Shown here: positions 26,404 to 37,326 of the stretch, piece after piece
Numbering within the stretch: the first letter of the stretch is position 1
Layout: each line of letters begins with the position of its first letter
NCBI GenBank assembly: GCA_902778275.1
Contig: CACYXE010000008.1
Span: 1 to 64,000, forward strand
Origin: Oscillospiraceae bacterium
Lineage (GTDB): Bacteria; Bacillota; Clostridia; Oscillospirales; Oscillospiraceae
Length of the DNA: 64,000 nt
Direction of reading: 5' to 3'
Notes under the pieces: generated by a model
The model's input: the letters and a program-made list of their open reading frames with translations, nothing else
Databases searched by the model: none
What the model was told of the DNA's origin: nothing
Position numbers and translations under genes: made by a program

Positions 26404-26446
26404 TTCAAAAAGAAAAAGAGCCGATACGCAGAACGCGCACCGGCTC
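26404..26446 (-). terminator. terminator of groESL
   Basis: On the minus strand GAGCCGGTGCGC, a short loop and GCGTATCGGCTC are followed by TTTTTC. Confidence 0.75.
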
Positions 26447-26464
26447 GTGTGTGCCAGGGGTCGA

Positions 26465-28389
<1,925 letters not shown>

Positions 28390-28430
28390 ACTATATACCT
28401 CCAATTATTAGATTACAAAATTCAGCATCG

Positions 28431-28457
28431 TTAGCACTCAAAACATCTGAGTGCTAA
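28431..28457 (-). promoter_or_regulatory. CIRCE element (HrcA operator)
   Basis: TTAGCACTC, nine bases, GAGTGCTAA: an exact CIRCE inverted repeat, just downstream of the promoter and upstream of groES. The symmetry extends by seven more bases on each side (28424-28464). Confidence 0.97.
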
Positions 28458-28465
28458 CGATGCTT

Positions 28466-28493
28466 ATATTACCACACTTTTCTTTTTTTGCAA
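28466..28493 (-). promoter_or_regulatory. groESL promoter
   Basis: On the minus strand TTGCAA, a 16-base A-rich spacer, then TAATAT, immediately before CIRCE. Confidence 0.7.
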
Positions 28494-28557
28494 GCCCCCA
28501 GACGAAAAAAGTTGGGGGGAAAATTATAAACTTTTTGTTACGGGTTTCGCAGATGGC

Positions 28558-29508
28558 CTACTCGCTTACAGGCTGCGCCGCCGCTTTTGCGGGCGCCTGG
28601 CCGAAAAAGCGCATCCCCCGGGGAACTACCAGCTTCATGGCCTTGGGCAGCAGCTCCATCTTCACGGTGTCGCCCCAGATGGCCTCGCCGTCCACATTGA
28701 CCACGTTCGCCTCGTCGAAGGAGATCTCGACCTCCGTGCCCCGCAGATGGTGGATGATCTCCGGGAACTCGTCCGCCCGCCCGGCGGCGTATTTCCCGAT
28801 CAGACCGGCCAGCTGGTGCAGCTTCAGATCCTGCACGATGTAGATATCCAGGATCCCGTCGTCCGGACGGGCTTCCGGGCTGGGATTGAAGCCGCCGCCG
28901 TAGTAGCGGCCGTTGCAGGCGCAGACGATGGCGTGGGGGCCCTCGCTGCTCCAGTCCCCGCAGCGGACGCGCATGGGCGTGGTGATGCCCTTGAGCACGT
29001 TGACCACGGTGGACACCACGTAGCCGGTGGCACCGCCGATCAGGGGCAGCTTGCTGTATTTGTGCACGTCGGTGCCCACGCGGGCGTCGATGCCCACGGA
29101 GCAGATGTTGGCGCTGTAGCGGTCGTTGACCCGGATCAGGTCGATGGAGGTCTCCCAGCCGTCCAGGACGGCGTCCAGATCCCGGTAGCATTCGCTCTCC
29201 TCACCGAACATGCGGCAGAAGTCGTTGCCGGTGCCGGTGGGGAAGGGACATACCGCAACGTTTTGCAGCAAAGCCGCGCCGCAGACGCACTCGTTGAAGG
29301 TGCCGTCGCCGCCGCAGGCGTAGACCCGCAGGGCTTCCCCGTCGGCGGCCTCCGCCCGGATCCTGGCAGCGGCGTCCATGGGGGCCTTGGTCACATAGAT
29401 CTCATAACTTTCCCTGCGGCAGCGAAAGGCAGCCTGCACTTTTTCCCGGACTTCCGCTGTCTTGTCTTTTCCGCCGGCTGTGGGGTTGACAATAAACAGA
29501 TGCCGCAT
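28558..29508 (-). CDS. diacylglycerol kinase-type lipid kinase (YegS/DagK family)
   Basis: 316 aa. The N-terminal catalytic domain has NPTAGG, the nucleotide motif CGGDGTFNE and PTGTGNDFCR; the C-terminal half is the beta-sandwich typical of the family, with NGRYYGGGFNPSP and VDGEAIWG. It phosphorylates a lipid, probably diacylglycerol, using ATP. The ATG at 29508 is preferred to the one two codons upstream because it gives the better distance to AGAGAGG. The rRNA methyltransferase gene lies just upstream on the same strand. Confidence 0.9.
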   Translation of the reverse strand: MRHLFIVNPTAGGKDKTAEVREKVQAAFRCRRESYEIYVTKAPMDAAARIRAEAADGEALRVYACGGDGTFNECVCGAALLQNVAVCPFPTGTGNDFCRMFGEESECYRDLDAVLDGWETSIDLIRVNDRYSANICSVGIDARVGTDVHKYSKLPLIGGATGYVVSTVVNVLKGITTPMRVRCGDWSSEGPHAIVCACNGRYYGGGFNPSPEARPDDGILDIYIVQDLKLHQLAGLIGKYAAGRADEFPEIIHHLRGTEVEISFDEANVVNVDGEAIWGDTVKMELLPKAMKLVVPRGMRFFGQAPAKAAAQPVSE

Positions 29509-29523
29509 AGCCATTTCCTCTCT

Positions 29524-30636
29524 TTATTTAAAATACATAAACAGGTCGCACTTGATCATACCGTTATACAGCTTTCGCTTTTTATCCGCCTGCCGGCCGA
29601 AGCAGCGCTCGAACTCCGTGTGGGAGGAGAGCACGTAGACCTGCCAGCCGCGGCAGCTCTGCAGCGCCCTGCCGAAGCCCCGGTATAGGGCCTCCGCGTC
29701 CTGCTTCTCCAGGATGCGCTCCCCGTAGGGCGGGTTGGTGACGATCACGCCCCGCTCCGTGCTGCGCGAAAAGGCCATGGCGTCGGCCGTCTCAAAGCGG
29801 ACAACATCCTCCACGCCGGCCCGGCGGGCGTTGGCCCGGGCGATCTCGATGGCCCTGGGGTCTATATCCGTCCCCAGGATGGAATAGTCCCCGTGAAACT
29901 CCTTTGCCCTGGCGGCCTCCTTCGCCGCGTCCCAGATCCCGGCGGGGAGGGCGGGCCAGTCCATGGCGGCGAAGTGCCGGTCCATGCCGGGAGCCCGGTT
30001 TTTGGCGATCAGAGCCGCCTCGATGGGGATGGTGCCGCTGCCGCAGAAGGGGTCGCAGAATTCGCCCCGGCCCCGGTAGCGGGCCAGGTCCACCATGGCC
30101 GCGGCCAGGGTCTCCCGCAGGGGGGCGGCGTTGTGGGCCGGGCGGTAGCCCCGCTTGTGCAGACCCGCGCCGCTGGTGTCCAGGCACAGGGAGACCTGGT
30201 CCTTCATGATGGCGAAGCGGATCTGGTGCTGGGCCCCGGTCTCCGGGAACCACTGGAGACGGTATGCGCCTTTCAGCCGCTCGACCACCGCTTTTTTGAT
30301 GATGCGCTGGCAGTCGGACACGGAGAAGAGCCTGGAGTTGAGGCTGTGCCCGGTGACGGGGAAGGCCCCGCCGGCGGGGATCAGCCGCTCCCAGGGGAGG
30401 GCTTTGGTGCCCTCGAACAGCTCGTCGAAGGTCTCGGCCCGGAAGCTGCCCAGCTCCAGCAGCACCCGCTCGCCCTTGCGCAGCCACAGGTTGGCCGCGG
30501 CGATGGCCTCCGGCCCGCCGCTAAAATACACCCTGCCGTTTTCGGCAGCCACGCCGGCCATGTCCAGCCGCCGCAGCTCGTCCGCCACAAGTCCCTCCAG
30601 CCCGAACAGGCAGGGGACGCAAAGCTTGAATTCCAT
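29524..30636 (-). CDS. THUMP-domain class I rRNA methyltransferase (RlmL/YpsC-like)
   Basis: 370 aa. The N-terminal part (about 1-155) holds a ferredoxin-like and THUMP RNA-binding domain; the C-terminal Rossmann domain has FCDPFCGSGTIPIEAALI (SAM site) and NPPYGER, the N6/N2-methyltransferase motif. The family methylates a guanine of 23S rRNA (m2G2445 in E. coli RlmL). Start at 30636 (MEFKLCVPCLFGLE). It is the first gene of a two-gene unit with the lipid kinase. Confidence 0.9.
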   Translation of the reverse strand: MEFKLCVPCLFGLEGLVADELRRLDMAGVAAENGRVYFSGGPEAIAAANLWLRKGERVLLELGSFRAETFDELFEGTKALPWERLIPAGGAFPVTGHSLNSRLFSVSDCQRIIKKAVVERLKGAYRLQWFPETGAQHQIRFAIMKDQVSLCLDTSGAGLHKRGYRPAHNAAPLRETLAAAMVDLARYRGRGEFCDPFCGSGTIPIEAALIAKNRAPGMDRHFAAMDWPALPAGIWDAAKEAARAKEFHGDYSILGTDIDPRAIEIARANARRAGVEDVVRFETADAMAFSRSTERGVIVTNPPYGERILEKQDAEALYRGFGRALQSCRGWQVYVLSSHTEFERCFGRQADKKRKLYNGMIKCDLFMYFK

Positions 30637-30734
30637 AGAAAACTCCCATTTTTGATATTATTTTCATCATACAACAAAGATTTGAGCTTGTAAACGGTGG
30701 AAACCTTTTTACGAATAAAAAAACAATCGCCGTA

Positions 30735-30758
30735 TGTACACTTGCATGAAAGTGTACA
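30735..30758. promoter_or_regulatory. perfect inverted repeat between divergent genes, possible operator
   Basis: TGTACACTT, six bases, AAGTGTACA. It sits between the methyltransferase start (minus strand) and the promoter at 30806 (plus strand). It has no T-run, so it is not a terminator; a dimeric repressor could bind it. Confidence 0.45.
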
Positions 30759-30805
30759 ATATTTCGTTTTTGAGCAATAAAACCAAAATTTTGCAAAAAA
30801 AACTA

Positions 30806-30834
30806 TTGAATTTTTCCAATGAAAGCGTTATATT
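30806..30834 (+). promoter_or_regulatory. promoter of the 171-aa gene
   Basis: TTGAAT, a 17-base spacer, then TATATT in an AT-rich stretch. Confidence 0.7.
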
Positions 30835-30878
30835 ATCGTCAGGTCATAATTTGTTCATTTTTTCAGGAGGGCTGCTGG

Positions 30879-31394
30879 ATGGCGATCGAGCGTCCCGTTA
30901 TGCTTGAGGTGCTCAAAGATTCCTACAGCGCCTACTATACCATCGTGGAAGATGTGGAGGAGAGCGGGCTTCCGCTGGCTTTCCGTGCCGATTACAAGGC
31001 GCGGGATGAGCAGTACTTCTTTACGAAAAGCGCCAAGATCTGGGGCAATGAGAAGAACGAGTACGCCTATATCTTTTCCGCAACCTCCTTTGATCCGGAG
31101 ACCGTGAAAAAATGCTTGGACTACGCCTGGGAGGATATGCTGCCCCGGGTGCGGCCCCACAAGGAGCACCAGTGCACCAACGCCAAGGCGGTTTTCCTGG
31201 CGGATACGCTGGACGCGGATACGATCAAAGTCATCCGCAGGGCCAGCCGCACCAAGAACTATCGCTTCGGCCTGCAGGGCTTCAGCAATCTGCTCGCCGG
31301 CGGGGTGGATCTGAGCAAACAAAAGACCTATACCAACGCGGCCGGGAATGAGCTGGCCGACTACTTCAGGAAACTGTTTGCCGCCCGGGGATAG
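30879..31394 (+). CDS. conserved hypothetical protein, 171 aa
   Basis: Soluble. It starts MAIERPVMLEVLKDSYSAYY behind AGGAGGG; the frame is open from 30819 but that part lies over the promoter. The middle has a strand-rich core (YAYIFSATSFDPETVKKCLD) and two helices; the end has GLQGFSNLLAGGVDLSK. There is no signal, membrane segment or catalytic motif I can name. It stands 58 bases before cstA and may share its transcript. Confidence 0.7.
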   Translation: MAIERPVMLEVLKDSYSAYYTIVEDVEESGLPLAFRADYKARDEQYFFTKSAKIWGNEKNEYAYIFSATSFDPETVKKCLDYAWEDMLPRVRPHKEHQCTNAKAVFLADTLDADTIKVIRRASRTKNYRFGLQGFSNLLAGGVDLSKQKTYTNAAGNELADYFRKLFAARG

Positions 31395-31452
31395 AGGGTC
31401 CGGGAGGCAAATGGTGATATATTATTTATTTTTCATTTAAGGAGTGAAAAGT

Positions 31453-33162
31453 ATGAGCGCACTTGTTATCCTCTTGATCGCGATCGTGCTGCTCGCCCTC
31501 GGCTATGTCTTCTATGGCAGCTGGCTGGCCAAGCAGTGGGGCGTCGACCCCAGTCGCGAGACCCCGGCCCATACCAGTTACGACGGTAAGGACTTCGTTC
31601 CTGCCAACCCCGCCGTGCTGATGGGTCACCACTTCTCTTCCATCGCCGGTGCAGGCCCCATCAACGGACCCATCCAGGCCGCTGTGTTCGGCTGGGTGCC
31701 CGTGTTCCTGTGGTGCGTGCTCGGCGGCATCTTCTTCGGTGCCATGCATGACTTCGGCGCCCTGTTCGCCTCCATCCGTCACAACGGCGGCTCTGTCGGC
31801 GAGATCATGAAGGACTCCATGGGCGTCAAGGCCCAGCGCCTGTTCATCATCTTCGCGCTGGCCGTGCTGATTCTGGTCATCGCCTCCTTCACCGCTGTCG
31901 TGGCCGGCACCTTCGCCTCTGTCGATCCTGCCGCCCCCACCTACACGGCCAACGGCTCCACGGCTATGACCTCCATCCTGTTCATCGTCATCGCCGCCAT
32001 CTTCGGTTACTTCGTGTACCGCAAGAACGCCAAGATCGGCCCTGCCACCGTCATCGGCATCATCGGCATCGTCGCCATCGTTGTTCTGGGCCAGTATGCC
32101 GGTCTGCACTTCAGCCGTACCTTCTGGGTGCTGTTCATCGCCGTCTATGTCACGGTCGCTTCTCTGCTGCCTGTCTGGATCCTGCTGCAGCCCCGTGACT
32201 ACCTGAGCTCCTTCCTGCTCTATGGTATGATGATCCTGGCCATCGTCGCCATCCTGGGCGGCACCTTCACCGGCGCTGCCTCCATGGAAGTTCCCGCCTT
32301 CACCGGCTGGAAGAATCCTGCCGGCCAGCCCCTGTTCCCGTTCCTGTTCATCACGGTCGCCTGCGGCGCCTGCTCCGGCTTCCATTCTCTGATCAGCTCC
32401 GGTACTTCCTCCAAGCAGATCAACAATGAGAAGGACGCCCAGATCATCGGCTACGGCTCCATGATCATCGAGTCTGCTCTGGGCGTGATCTCCCTGATCG
32501 CTATCGGCGTGGTGTGGTCCAAGACCTCCGCCGGCGGCGGCGAGCTGTATCAGCTGTCCGCGCCTCCCACCATCTTCGCCGGTGGTATTGCCACCATGTT
32601 CGCTTCCTTCGCCGGACAGGGCAGCTATGCTGTGATCTACAACCTGTTCACCCTGGCCGTCTCCGTCTTCGCTCTGACCTCTCTGGACTCCGCCACCCGT
32701 CTCTGCCGTTACCTGTTCGGCGAGCTGCTGACTCCGGAAGGAAAGACCCACGAGGAGCTGACTGGCGCTGCCAAGTTCTTCTCCACCCCGATCGTGTCCA
32801 CCCTGATCATGGTCATCATCGGCTGCGGCATGGGCTTCATGGGCCTGTCCCAGATCTGGAGCGTGTTCGGCGCTGCCAACCAGCTGCTGGCCTCCATCGC
32901 CATGCTGGCTGTCTGCACCTGGCTCGGCAAGATCGGCCGCAACAACAAGATGTTCTACTTCCCGATGGTGTTCATGCTCTGCGCCACCATCACTGCTCTG
33001 TGCTTCACCATCATCAACGGCTTCAAGGCCATTGCTGCCGGTGCTGCCTGGGGCACCTACTTCCAGGTCATCTGGAGCATCGCTCTGGTCGTCCTGGCGG
33101 TCATCCTGGCTGTCATGTCCTTCAAGACTCTGTCTCAGCAGGCCAAGACCAAGGAAGCCTAA
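31453..33162 (+). CDS. cstA: carbon starvation protein CstA family transporter
   Basis: 569 aa with about 14-16 membrane spans. HTSYDGKDFVPANPAVLMGH, HHFSSIAGAGPINGPIQA, GAMHDFGALFASIRHNG and SLDSATRLCRYLFGEL are CstA marks. Family members take up pyruvate or peptides. The ATG at 31453 is eight bases after AAGGAG; three codons upstream are excluded. The codon choice is strongly biased to C endings, like that of the rnf genes, which suggests high expression. Confidence 0.92.
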   Translation: MSALVILLIAIVLLALGYVFYGSWLAKQWGVDPSRETPAHTSYDGKDFVPANPAVLMGHHFSSIAGAGPINGPIQAAVFGWVPVFLWCVLGGIFFGAMHDFGALFASIRHNGGSVGEIMKDSMGVKAQRLFIIFALAVLILVIASFTAVVAGTFASVDPAAPTYTANGSTAMTSILFIVIAAIFGYFVYRKNAKIGPATVIGIIGIVAIVVLGQYAGLHFSRTFWVLFIAVYVTVASLLPVWILLQPRDYLSSFLLYGMMILAIVAILGGTFTGAASMEVPAFTGWKNPAGQPLFPFLFITVACGACSGFHSLISSGTSSKQINNEKDAQIIGYGSMIIESALGVISLIAIGVVWSKTSAGGGELYQLSAPPTIFAGGIATMFASFAGQGSYAVIYNLFTLAVSVFALTSLDSATRLCRYLFGELLTPEGKTHEELTGAAKFFSTPIVSTLIMVIIGCGMGFMGLSQIWSVFGAANQLLASIAMLAVCTWLGKIGRNNKMFYFPMVFMLCATITALCFTIINGFKAIAAGAAWGTYFQVIWSIALVVLAVILAVMSFKTLSQQAKTKEA

Positions 33163-33180
33163 GCGAACCCTCAACATACG

Positions 33181-33209
33181 AAAGGACGCCCGTTTGGGCG
33201 TCCTTTTTC
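33181..33209 (+). terminator. terminator of cstA
   Basis: AAAGGACGCC, loop, GGCGTCCTTT, then TTCTTT. Confidence 0.9.
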
Positions 33210-33218
33210 TTTGACCGC

Positions 33219-33248
33219 TTGCAGGGCGGCCCTCGCCTGTGTTATAAT
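33219..33248 (+). promoter_or_regulatory. promoter of the CoA-transferase gene
   Basis: TTGCAG, an 18-base spacer, then TATAAT, directly before the GGGGGTGATC ribosome-binding site. Confidence 0.65.
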
Positions 33249-33264
33249 CCCCGGGGGTGATCGG

Positions 33265-34599
33265 ATGGACGTTTTTGAAGAATACCGGCGCAAACGCTGC
33301 TCTTCGGAGGAGGCAGTGTGCCTGGTCAAAAGCGGCGACTGGGTGGACTACGGCGGGAACAACGGTTTTCCCGTGGCGCTGGATAAGGCGCTGGCCGCCC
33401 GCAGGGATGAACTCACGCGGGTGAAGGTCCGTGGGAATCTGATGCCCGGCCCCCTGCAGATCTGCGAGTGCGATCCGGAGATGGAGCACTTCGTATACCA
33501 TACCTGGCACTGCTCCGCCTATGAGCGGAGGCTCTGCGATCAGGGGCGGGCTTTCTTTTCCCCCATGGTGTTCCGCCATGAGGACTGGTATTACAAGCAG
33601 TTTTTGACCGTGGACGTGGCCATGCTCTGTGTTTCGCCCATGGACAAGGACGGCTGGTTCAGCCTGTCCGGTGCAATGGGCTCCGAGCGTTTTATCGTGG
33701 AGCAGGCCCGGCATGTGATCCTGGAGGTCAACGAGGCCATGCCGTATATCTGCGGAGGGCCGGACGTAAAGGTCCATATCTCGGAAGCCGACCATGTGGT
33801 GGAAGTGGGGAACCGTCCTCTGTGGAGCATGGCCCTGCCCGCCCCCACGGAGGCCGACCGGAAGATCGCTTCATACATCCTGCCCCAGATCTGCGACGGC
33901 GCCACCCTGCAGCTGGGCATCGGCGGCACGCCCAACGCCCTGGGAGAGCTGATCGCCGACTCGGACCTGCGGGACCTGGGGATGCATACGGAGCTGTGCT
34001 CGGACGGCTACCTGGCCCTTTACCGGGCGGGGAAGCTGACCAACCGGCGCAAGACCCTGCATCCGGGCAAGGGCGTACTGAGCCTGGCCATCGGTTCCCG
34101 GCCGCTGTACGACTGGCTCCATGAGAATCCGGATCTGCTGGGGCTTCCGCTGAGCTACGTGAACGATCCGGCGGTCATCGCCCAAAACGACAACATGATC
34201 TCGATCAACGCCTGTCTGCATGTGGATCTCTACGGGCAGGTGGGCTCGGAAAGCAGCGGCTTCCGGCAGATCAGCGGCACCGGCGGACAACTGGATTTCG
34301 TGGAAGGAGCCATCCGCTCCAAGGGAGGCAAGGCCTTCCTGTGCATGAATTCCACCTTCAGCGACAAGACGGGACAGGTGCATTCCCGGATCCTGCCCAG
34401 CCTGAACAGCGATATCGTCACCACCCCCAGAAGCCTGACCTGTTATGTGGTGACGGAATACGGCGCGGTGAACCTGGCGGGCCTAAGTACGTGGCAGCGC
34501 GCGGACGCGCTGATCTCCATAGCCCATCCGGATTTTCGGGAAGAACTGATCCGGGCGGCGGAAAGGCAGCGGATCTGGCTGCCGCATCACAAGAGGTAG
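33265..34599 (+). CDS. butyryl-CoA:acetate CoA-transferase-like protein
   Basis: 444 aa of the same superfamily as the gene at 2743 but closer to the butyryl-CoA:acetate transferase (But) of gut butyrate producers. The start is [18 protein letters not shown]; the catalytic glutamate is that in [35 protein letters not shown] and the end [20 protein letters not shown] are But-type. Such an enzyme makes butyrate and acetyl-CoA in the last step of butyrate fermentation. Related transferases use other short acids, so the exact substrate is inferred. Confidence 0.85.
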   Translation: MDVFEEYRRKRCSSEEAVCLVKSGDWVDYGGNNGFPVALDKALAARRDELTRVKVRGNLMPGPLQICECDPEMEHFVYHTWHCSAYERRLCDQGRAFFSPMVFRHEDWYYKQFLTVDVAMLCVSPMDKDGWFSLSGAMGSERFIVEQARHVILEVNEAMPYICGGPDVKVHISEADHVVEVGNRPLWSMALPAPTEADRKIASYILPQICDGATLQLGIGGTPNALGELIADSDLRDLGMHTELCSDGYLALYRAGKLTNRRKTLHPGKGVLSLAIGSRPLYDWLHENPDLLGLPLSYVNDPAVIAQNDNMISINACLHVDLYGQVGSESSGFRQISGTGGQLDFVEGAIRSKGGKAFLCMNSTFSDKTGQVHSRILPSLNSDIVTTPRSLTCYVVTEYGAVNLAGLSTWQRADALISIAHPDFREELIRAAERQRIWLPHHKR

Positions 34600-34603
34600 A
34601 GCT

Positions 34604-35161
34604 ATGTATATTGATAATACTCTGTATACCGGGCGTCCCGCGGAGGCCCGCATCCCCAAGGAGGAGCGCTGCTACGCGCTGCTGGACAGCCTTGGGGTGG
34701 AATACTTCCGGGTGGACCATGAGCATGCCGACACCATCGCCGCCTGCGAGCAGGTGGAGGAGCTGCTGGGCTGCAGGATCTGCAAGAACCTCTTTCTCAC
34801 CAACCGGCAGCAGACGGCCTTTTATCTGCTGATCATGCCGGGGGAGAAGCCCTTCAAGACCAAGCTGCTGTCCAAGCAGATCGGCAGCGCCCGGCTGTCC
34901 TTCGCAAGCCCCGAACACATGGAGAAGTATTTGGACATCACGCCCGGCTCCGTCAGCGTCCTGGGACTGATGAACGACAAGGAAAAGGCCGTCAGACTCC
35001 TGGTGGACCGGGACCTGCTGCGGGAGCCCAGCTTCGGCTGCCACCCCTGCATCAATACCAGCAGCCTCCGCTTTTCCACGGAGGACCTGTTCGGGAAGGT
35101 CCTGCCCGCCCTGAACCACGCGCCGGAATTCGTGGACCTGCCCTGGGAGATCGAGGAATAA
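34604..35161 (+). CDS. prolyl-tRNA editing protein (ProX/YbaK/PrdX family)
   Basis: 185 aa YbaK fold: YFRVDHEHADTIAACEQVEE, CKNLFLTNRQQTAFYLLIM, LSFASPEHMEKYL and SVSVLGLMNDKEKAVRLLVD are typical of the stand-alone editing domain that removes alanine from tRNA-Pro. It starts five bases after the CoA-transferase and is co-transcribed with it. In Clostridia such genes are often beside proline or amino-acid fermentation genes; here the partner is a CoA-transferase. Confidence 0.85.
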   Translation: MYIDNTLYTGRPAEARIPKEERCYALLDSLGVEYFRVDHEHADTIAACEQVEELLGCRICKNLFLTNRQQTAFYLLIMPGEKPFKTKLLSKQIGSARLSFASPEHMEKYLDITPGSVSVLGLMNDKEKAVRLLVDRDLLREPSFGCHPCINTSSLRFSTEDLFGKVLPALNHAPEFVDLPWEIEE

Positions 35162-35164
35162 AGA

Positions 35165-35204
35165 AAAGCGCTGCCGCGGTGTTTTCCTGCGGCAGCGCCT
35201 TTGT
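35165..35204. terminator. bidirectional terminator
   Basis: GCGCTGCCGC, 11 bases, GCGGCAGCGC with AAAA before and TTT after, between the editing gene and alr. Confidence 0.85.
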
Positions 35205-35212
35205 ATTTGCAA

Positions 35213-36343
35213 TCAGTCCACATAGACCCGGGGAACCCGCTTGGACACCGAGCACAGCAGTTCGTAGGGGATGGTCTGGGCGGCGTCGGAGAGCTGACGG
35301 ATATCGCAGCGGGGGCCGAACAGCTCCACCTCGCTGCCCACGTCCACCTGGGGCAGCTCGCTCAGATCCGCCATGCACATGTCCATGCAGATATTGCCCC
35401 GCTGGGGCGCGAAGCCGCCCTTGGCGGCAAAGCTGCATTTGTTGGAGATCAGCCGGGGCAGCCCGTCCGCGTAGCCGATGGCCAGCACGCCCATGCGGGT
35501 GCGCTTGTCGGTCACGTAGCGGCGGCCGTAGCTGATGCTGGTGCCCGGCTCGTAAAACTTGATGGTGCTGACGGTGGTCACCAGGCGCATGCAGGGGCGC
35601 AGTCCCAGCCGGCCGCTGTCGTCCCCGTAGCCGTAGAGCAGCAGGCCGGGGCGCACCATGTCCAGCATCATCTCCGGGTAGCGGACCACCGCGCCGCTGT
35701 TGGCGCAGTGGCGGATGGGGAAGCTGATCCCGCCCCTTTCCCGGACGGCGTCGATCACGTCGCAAAACAGCTTGAACTGGGCGCGGGTGTAGGCCTCGCT
35801 GTCCGGGTCCGGCTCGTCGGAGACGGCGAAGTGGGTATAGATCCCCTCCGGCTCCAGGTTCGGCAGGCCGCAGGAGCGGATCACGTTGTCCACGCCGCCC
35901 TCAAAGTATGAGCCGGCGCAGAGGAAGCCCAGCCGGGACATGCCGGTGTCCAGCTTGATGTGGACCTTCAGGGTCTTGCCCAGGGCAGCTGCGGCGGCGG
36001 AGTATTCCCGGGCCTTGGCCAGGGCGCTGACGGTCTGGGTGATGTGGTTGTCGATCAGCGTCTCGGTGTACTCGTGGGGCGTGTGGCCCAGGATCAGGAT
36101 GGGCATGCGGATGCCGCCCTGCCGCAGCTCCAGCGCCTCGTCCAGACAGGATACCGCCAGGTAGTCCGCCCCGGCCTCCTGCAGCAGCTTCGCCACCGGC
36201 AGGGCCCCGTGGCCGTAGGCGTCGGCTTTGACCACGCCCAGGAAACGGCAGCCGGCGGGCAGGCAGGCGCGGATGGCCTCATAGTTGTGGCGGATGTTGT
36301 TGAGGCTGATCTCCGCCCAGGTCCTCTTTTGCAGATCGTTCAT
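35213..36343 (-). CDS. alr: alanine racemase
   Basis: 376 aa PLP enzyme that makes D-alanine for peptidoglycan. The PLP lysine is Lys39 in VVKADAYGHGA; KLDTGMSRLGF and the SYGRRY/IGYADGLPR region with the second catalytic Tyr are present. It follows the lipoprotein gene by three bases, so both are in one operon. Confidence 0.95.
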   Translation of the reverse strand: MNDLQKRTWAEISLNNIRHNYEAIRACLPAGCRFLGVVKADAYGHGALPVAKLLQEAGADYLAVSCLDEALELRQGGIRMPILILGHTPHEYTETLIDNHITQTVSALAKAREYSAAAAALGKTLKVHIKLDTGMSRLGFLCAGSYFEGGVDNVIRSCGLPNLEPEGIYTHFAVSDEPDPDSEAYTRAQFKLFCDVIDAVRERGGISFPIRHCANSGAVVRYPEMMLDMVRPGLLLYGYGDDSGRLGLRPCMRLVTTVSTIKFYEPGTSISYGRRYVTDKRTRMGVLAIGYADGLPRLISNKCSFAAKGGFAPQRGNICMDMCMADLSELPQVDVGSEVELFGPRCDIRQLSDAAQTIPYELLCSVSKRVPRVYVD

Positions 36344-36346
36344 GGT

Positions 36347-36895
36347 CTATCTCCAATCGTTTATCTCACAGGTCACGGTCACGGTGTCGCCGCTGATGAG
36401 CTCGGCGTGGGTGGGCGTCATGCTGTCGGGCCGGAAGCGGACCCGGGCGCTGAGCGCATCGGTGAGCACCAGCTGCACCACCGGCTCCCCGTCCTCCTGC
36501 CAGAGGGAATCCAGATGCCCGCGGCGCAGGGCCTCCACCAGCGTGGGGAGGGCCGACATGGGCGTGAGCCCCGCCTTGTCCAGATCCCCGGTGTCCAGGA
36601 TCAGATCCTGGTATTCCAACCTGGTCTCCCCGGGCAGGAGCCGGGCCCGGATGCCCGCGATATTCTCCGGCTCCGCCACGGTGACGGTCTGCTCCCCGTC
36701 CTTCATGGCGTAGTCCAGCAGGAAGCTCACCGACTTGTCCGGGTACTCGGCCCGCAGCCGCGCCCGGAAATCCAATTGGTCCCGCTGACTGAGCTCCTCG
36801 GAAAAAGCCCGGAACTGTTTCTCCCCGGCGGCGCTGCCGCAGCCGGACAGCAGCAGGGCCAGCAGGAGCAGCAGGGGAAGGCATATGCGTTTCAT
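36347..36895 (-). CDS. lipoprotein of unknown function, 182 aa
   Basis: Signal peptide with lipobox LLSGC (Cys19). The mature part has FRARLRAEYPDKSVSFLLDY and GIRARLLPGETRLEYQDLIL, suggesting a small alpha/beta domain of the type found in uncharacterised Clostridia lipoproteins. The ATG at 36895 lies behind GGAGGT; further in-frame starts upstream lie on the promoter. It is the first gene before alr. Confidence 0.7.
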   Translation of the reverse strand: MKRICLPLLLLLALLLSGCGSAAGEKQFRAFSEELSQRDQLDFRARLRAEYPDKSVSFLLDYAMKDGEQTVTVAEPENIAGIRARLLPGETRLEYQDLILDTGDLDKAGLTPMSALPTLVEALRRGHLDSLWQEDGEPVVQLVLTDALSARVRFRPDSMTPTHAELISGDTVTVTCEINDWR

Positions 36896-36941
36896 GGCCA
36901 CCTCCATAGGCGTTGATGCCACAGCATATGCGGACGTCTTC

Positions 36942-36970
36942 ATTATAATCACTCCATGCCCGTTCGTCAA
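36942..36970 (-). promoter_or_regulatory. promoter of the lipoprotein-alr operon
   Basis: On the minus strand TTGACG, a 17-base spacer, then TATAAT. Confidence 0.8.
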
Positions 36971-37003
36971 ATCCGGTTTTCGTAAAAGAAACCAAAAATA
37001 CTC

Positions 37004-37032
37004 TTGCCAATTTGGGCAATTTGTGATACGCT
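37004..37032 (+). promoter_or_regulatory. promoter of the T-box-pheST transcript
   Basis: TTGCCA, a 17-base spacer, then TACGCT. The transcript would begin near 37039. Confidence 0.55.
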
Positions 37033-37039
37033 TAGTTTC

Positions 37040-37256
37040 GCTGTGAACGGGAAAATAGCAGAGATACGGCTGACAGAGAATGAGGGTCGGCGGCTGTGAG
37101 CCCTCAAAGTCCGTGCTGCTTGGTTCGCCCGGGAGCTCCGGCCAATCCCCGGCGTGGGAGGCGCGTTAAGCCTCGAGAGTGCGGCGCGTGCGCCGAACGT
37201 GGGTGGTACCGCGGAAGTTTTGCTTTCGTCCCTGTTGGGGGCGGAGGCTTTTTTTA
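37040..37256 (+). ncRNA. T-box leader of pheST (tRNA-Phe-type)
   Basis: The conserved T-box sequence is at 37196-37214 (AACGTGGGTGGTACCGCGG). The stem I part has AGAGAATGAGGGTCGGCGGC followed by GTGAGCCC. A possible Phe specifier TTC lies at 37124-37126. A terminator with an 11-bp stem (GCTTTCGTCCC paired with GGGGCGGAGGC) and seven T follows at 37222-37255. Uncharged tRNA-Phe should bind and turn off termination, raising pheST when phenylalanine is short. The exact specifier was not confirmed by folding. Confidence 0.9.
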
Positions 37257-37326
37257 CGTTCAATTGCGAAAAGACTTCGGCGATCGGTTCCTGTTGTTTT
37301 ATTTGTATTTTATAAAGGAGAAGCGT

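Noticed and set aside
31426-33795. 789-codon minus-strand frame opposite cstA
   Set aside because: Antisense shadow of a strongly codon-biased gene; the product is all G, D, H, Q.
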